Below are positions 5,683-5,844 of a DNA stretch of 5,844 nucleotides, piece after piece (positions within the stretch are counted from its first letter, which is position 1; every line of letters begins with the position of its first letter). This DNA comes from Nitrospira sp. GTDB taxonomy: Bacteria; Nitrospirota; Nitrospiria; Nitrospirales; Nitrospiraceae. Position numbers and translations under genes: made by a program. The notes beneath the pieces are model-generated. The model was not told the DNA's origin. It ran no database searches and saw nothing but the letters and a program-made list of their open reading frames with translations. The DNA is taken from positions 12,437-18,280 of the forward strand of contig JABMDG010000039.1 of assembly GCA_015904045.1 (NCBI GenBank), read 5' to 3'.

Positions 5683-5760
5683 TGACGCGTGATGAGTGAC
5701 GGGTGACGAGCGCCGGAGAGGCCTTGTTTTCTCATCACGCATCACTCATCACCAATCACT
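5681..5760. repeat. Heptamer-built inverted repeat between dapL and folK
   Basis: Two 30-bp arms (5681-5710 and 5731-5760) are reverse complements at 24 of 30 positions, with a 20-nt loop. A perfect 11-bp core pairs GTGATGAGTGA (5689-5699) with TCACTCATCAC (5742-5752). Each arm is itself four tandem heptamers: GTGACGC, GTGATGA, GTGACGG, GTGACGA on the left; TCATCAC, GCATCAC, TCATCAC, CAATCAC on the right. The element takes in the last two bases of the dapL stop codon and runs up to the base before the folK ATG. It could fold as a long hairpin in RNA and act as a processing or attenuation site. No U-tract follows the right arm, so a standard terminator is unlikely. Confidence 0.85.
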
Positions 5761-5844
5761 ATGAGAGAGACAGTCTTCATCGGATTCGGGTCGAATGTCG
5801 GCGATCGGGTCGATTTCTGCGACCGTGCGGTGACATTGCTGAGC
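5761..5844 (+). CDS. folK: 2-amino-4-hydroxy-6-hydroxymethyldihydropteridine pyrophosphokinase, N-terminal part
   Basis: The first 28 residues are visible before the window ends. The sequence MRETVFIGFGSNVGDR is the hallmark start of FolK (HPPK): a first strand followed by the G-SN-GDR motif. The enzyme transfers pyrophosphate from ATP to the hydroxymethyl pterin in folate synthesis. Its N-terminus fits the family, so ATG 5761 is the likely start even though no Shine-Dalgarno sequence lies upstream; the space is filled by the right arm of the inverted repeat (CATCACCAATCACT). Translation may be coupled to dapL, depend on an unstructured leader, or be tuned by the hairpin. Confidence 0.88.
   Translation, partial: MRETVFIGFGSNVGDRVDFCDRAVTLLS

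Noticed and set aside
5711..5732. Intrinsic terminator after dapL in the loop containing CCTTGTTTTC
   Set aside because: The T-run is inside the loop of the larger inverted repeat and lacks a GC-rich stem directly before it; the region leads straight into folK.

Overview
The window is a GC-rich bacterial chromosome segment with ordinary housekeeping genes around one scrambled locus. LL-diaminopimelate aminotransferase (DapL) next to folK, a PmtA-like methyltransferase, and intergenic heptamer repeats of the GTGATGA type together suggest a Nitrospira-like member of Nitrospirota. This is an inference from gene content and style; no marker in the window proves it.

Layout. 1-306 (+) is the 3' end of an unrecognised helical protein. 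It converges, 3 bp apart, on a three-helix membrane protein at 310-933 (-). A 280-bp divergent spacer follows, with a good sigma70-type promoter at 1041-1069 reading into a PmtA-like SAM methyltransferase (1214-1957, +). That protein ends in an Asn-Gly-rich repeat tail. From 1794 to 2865 lie two adjacent 536-bp direct repeats, about 90% identical with no gaps. Each holds the 3' end of the methyltransferase and the 3' end of a convergent unknown gene. The first copy therefore completes the methyltransferase but leaves a headless fragment of the unknown gene (1984-2329, -). The second carries a headless methyltransferase tail (2330-2493, +) and completes the intact unknown gene (2520-3335, -). 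At 3402-3590 (-) there is a probable decayed gene with an in-frame TGA. Next come a class I glutamine amidotransferase (3689-4372, +), dapL (4507-5682, +), a heptamer-built inverted repeat (5681-5760) and the start of folK (5761 onward, +).

How the genes relate. DapL makes LL-diaminopimelate for lysine and peptidoglycan, and FolK works in folate synthesis; they are co-oriented biosynthetic genes. The amidotransferase may be part of the same rightward group but has its own candidate promoter. The methyltransferase and its convergent neighbour show no clear functional link.

The most noteworthy structure is the 536-bp duplication. The copies differ mostly at third codon positions (30 of 47 coding differences by hand count), so they diverged while both were working genes. 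That favours an old duplication of a two-gene unit followed by internal deletion, import of a related allele, or a chimeric assembly of two strains, over recent duplication and decay. No RNA gene, CRISPR array, transposase or integrase was seen, and I found no convincing new defence or mobile system.
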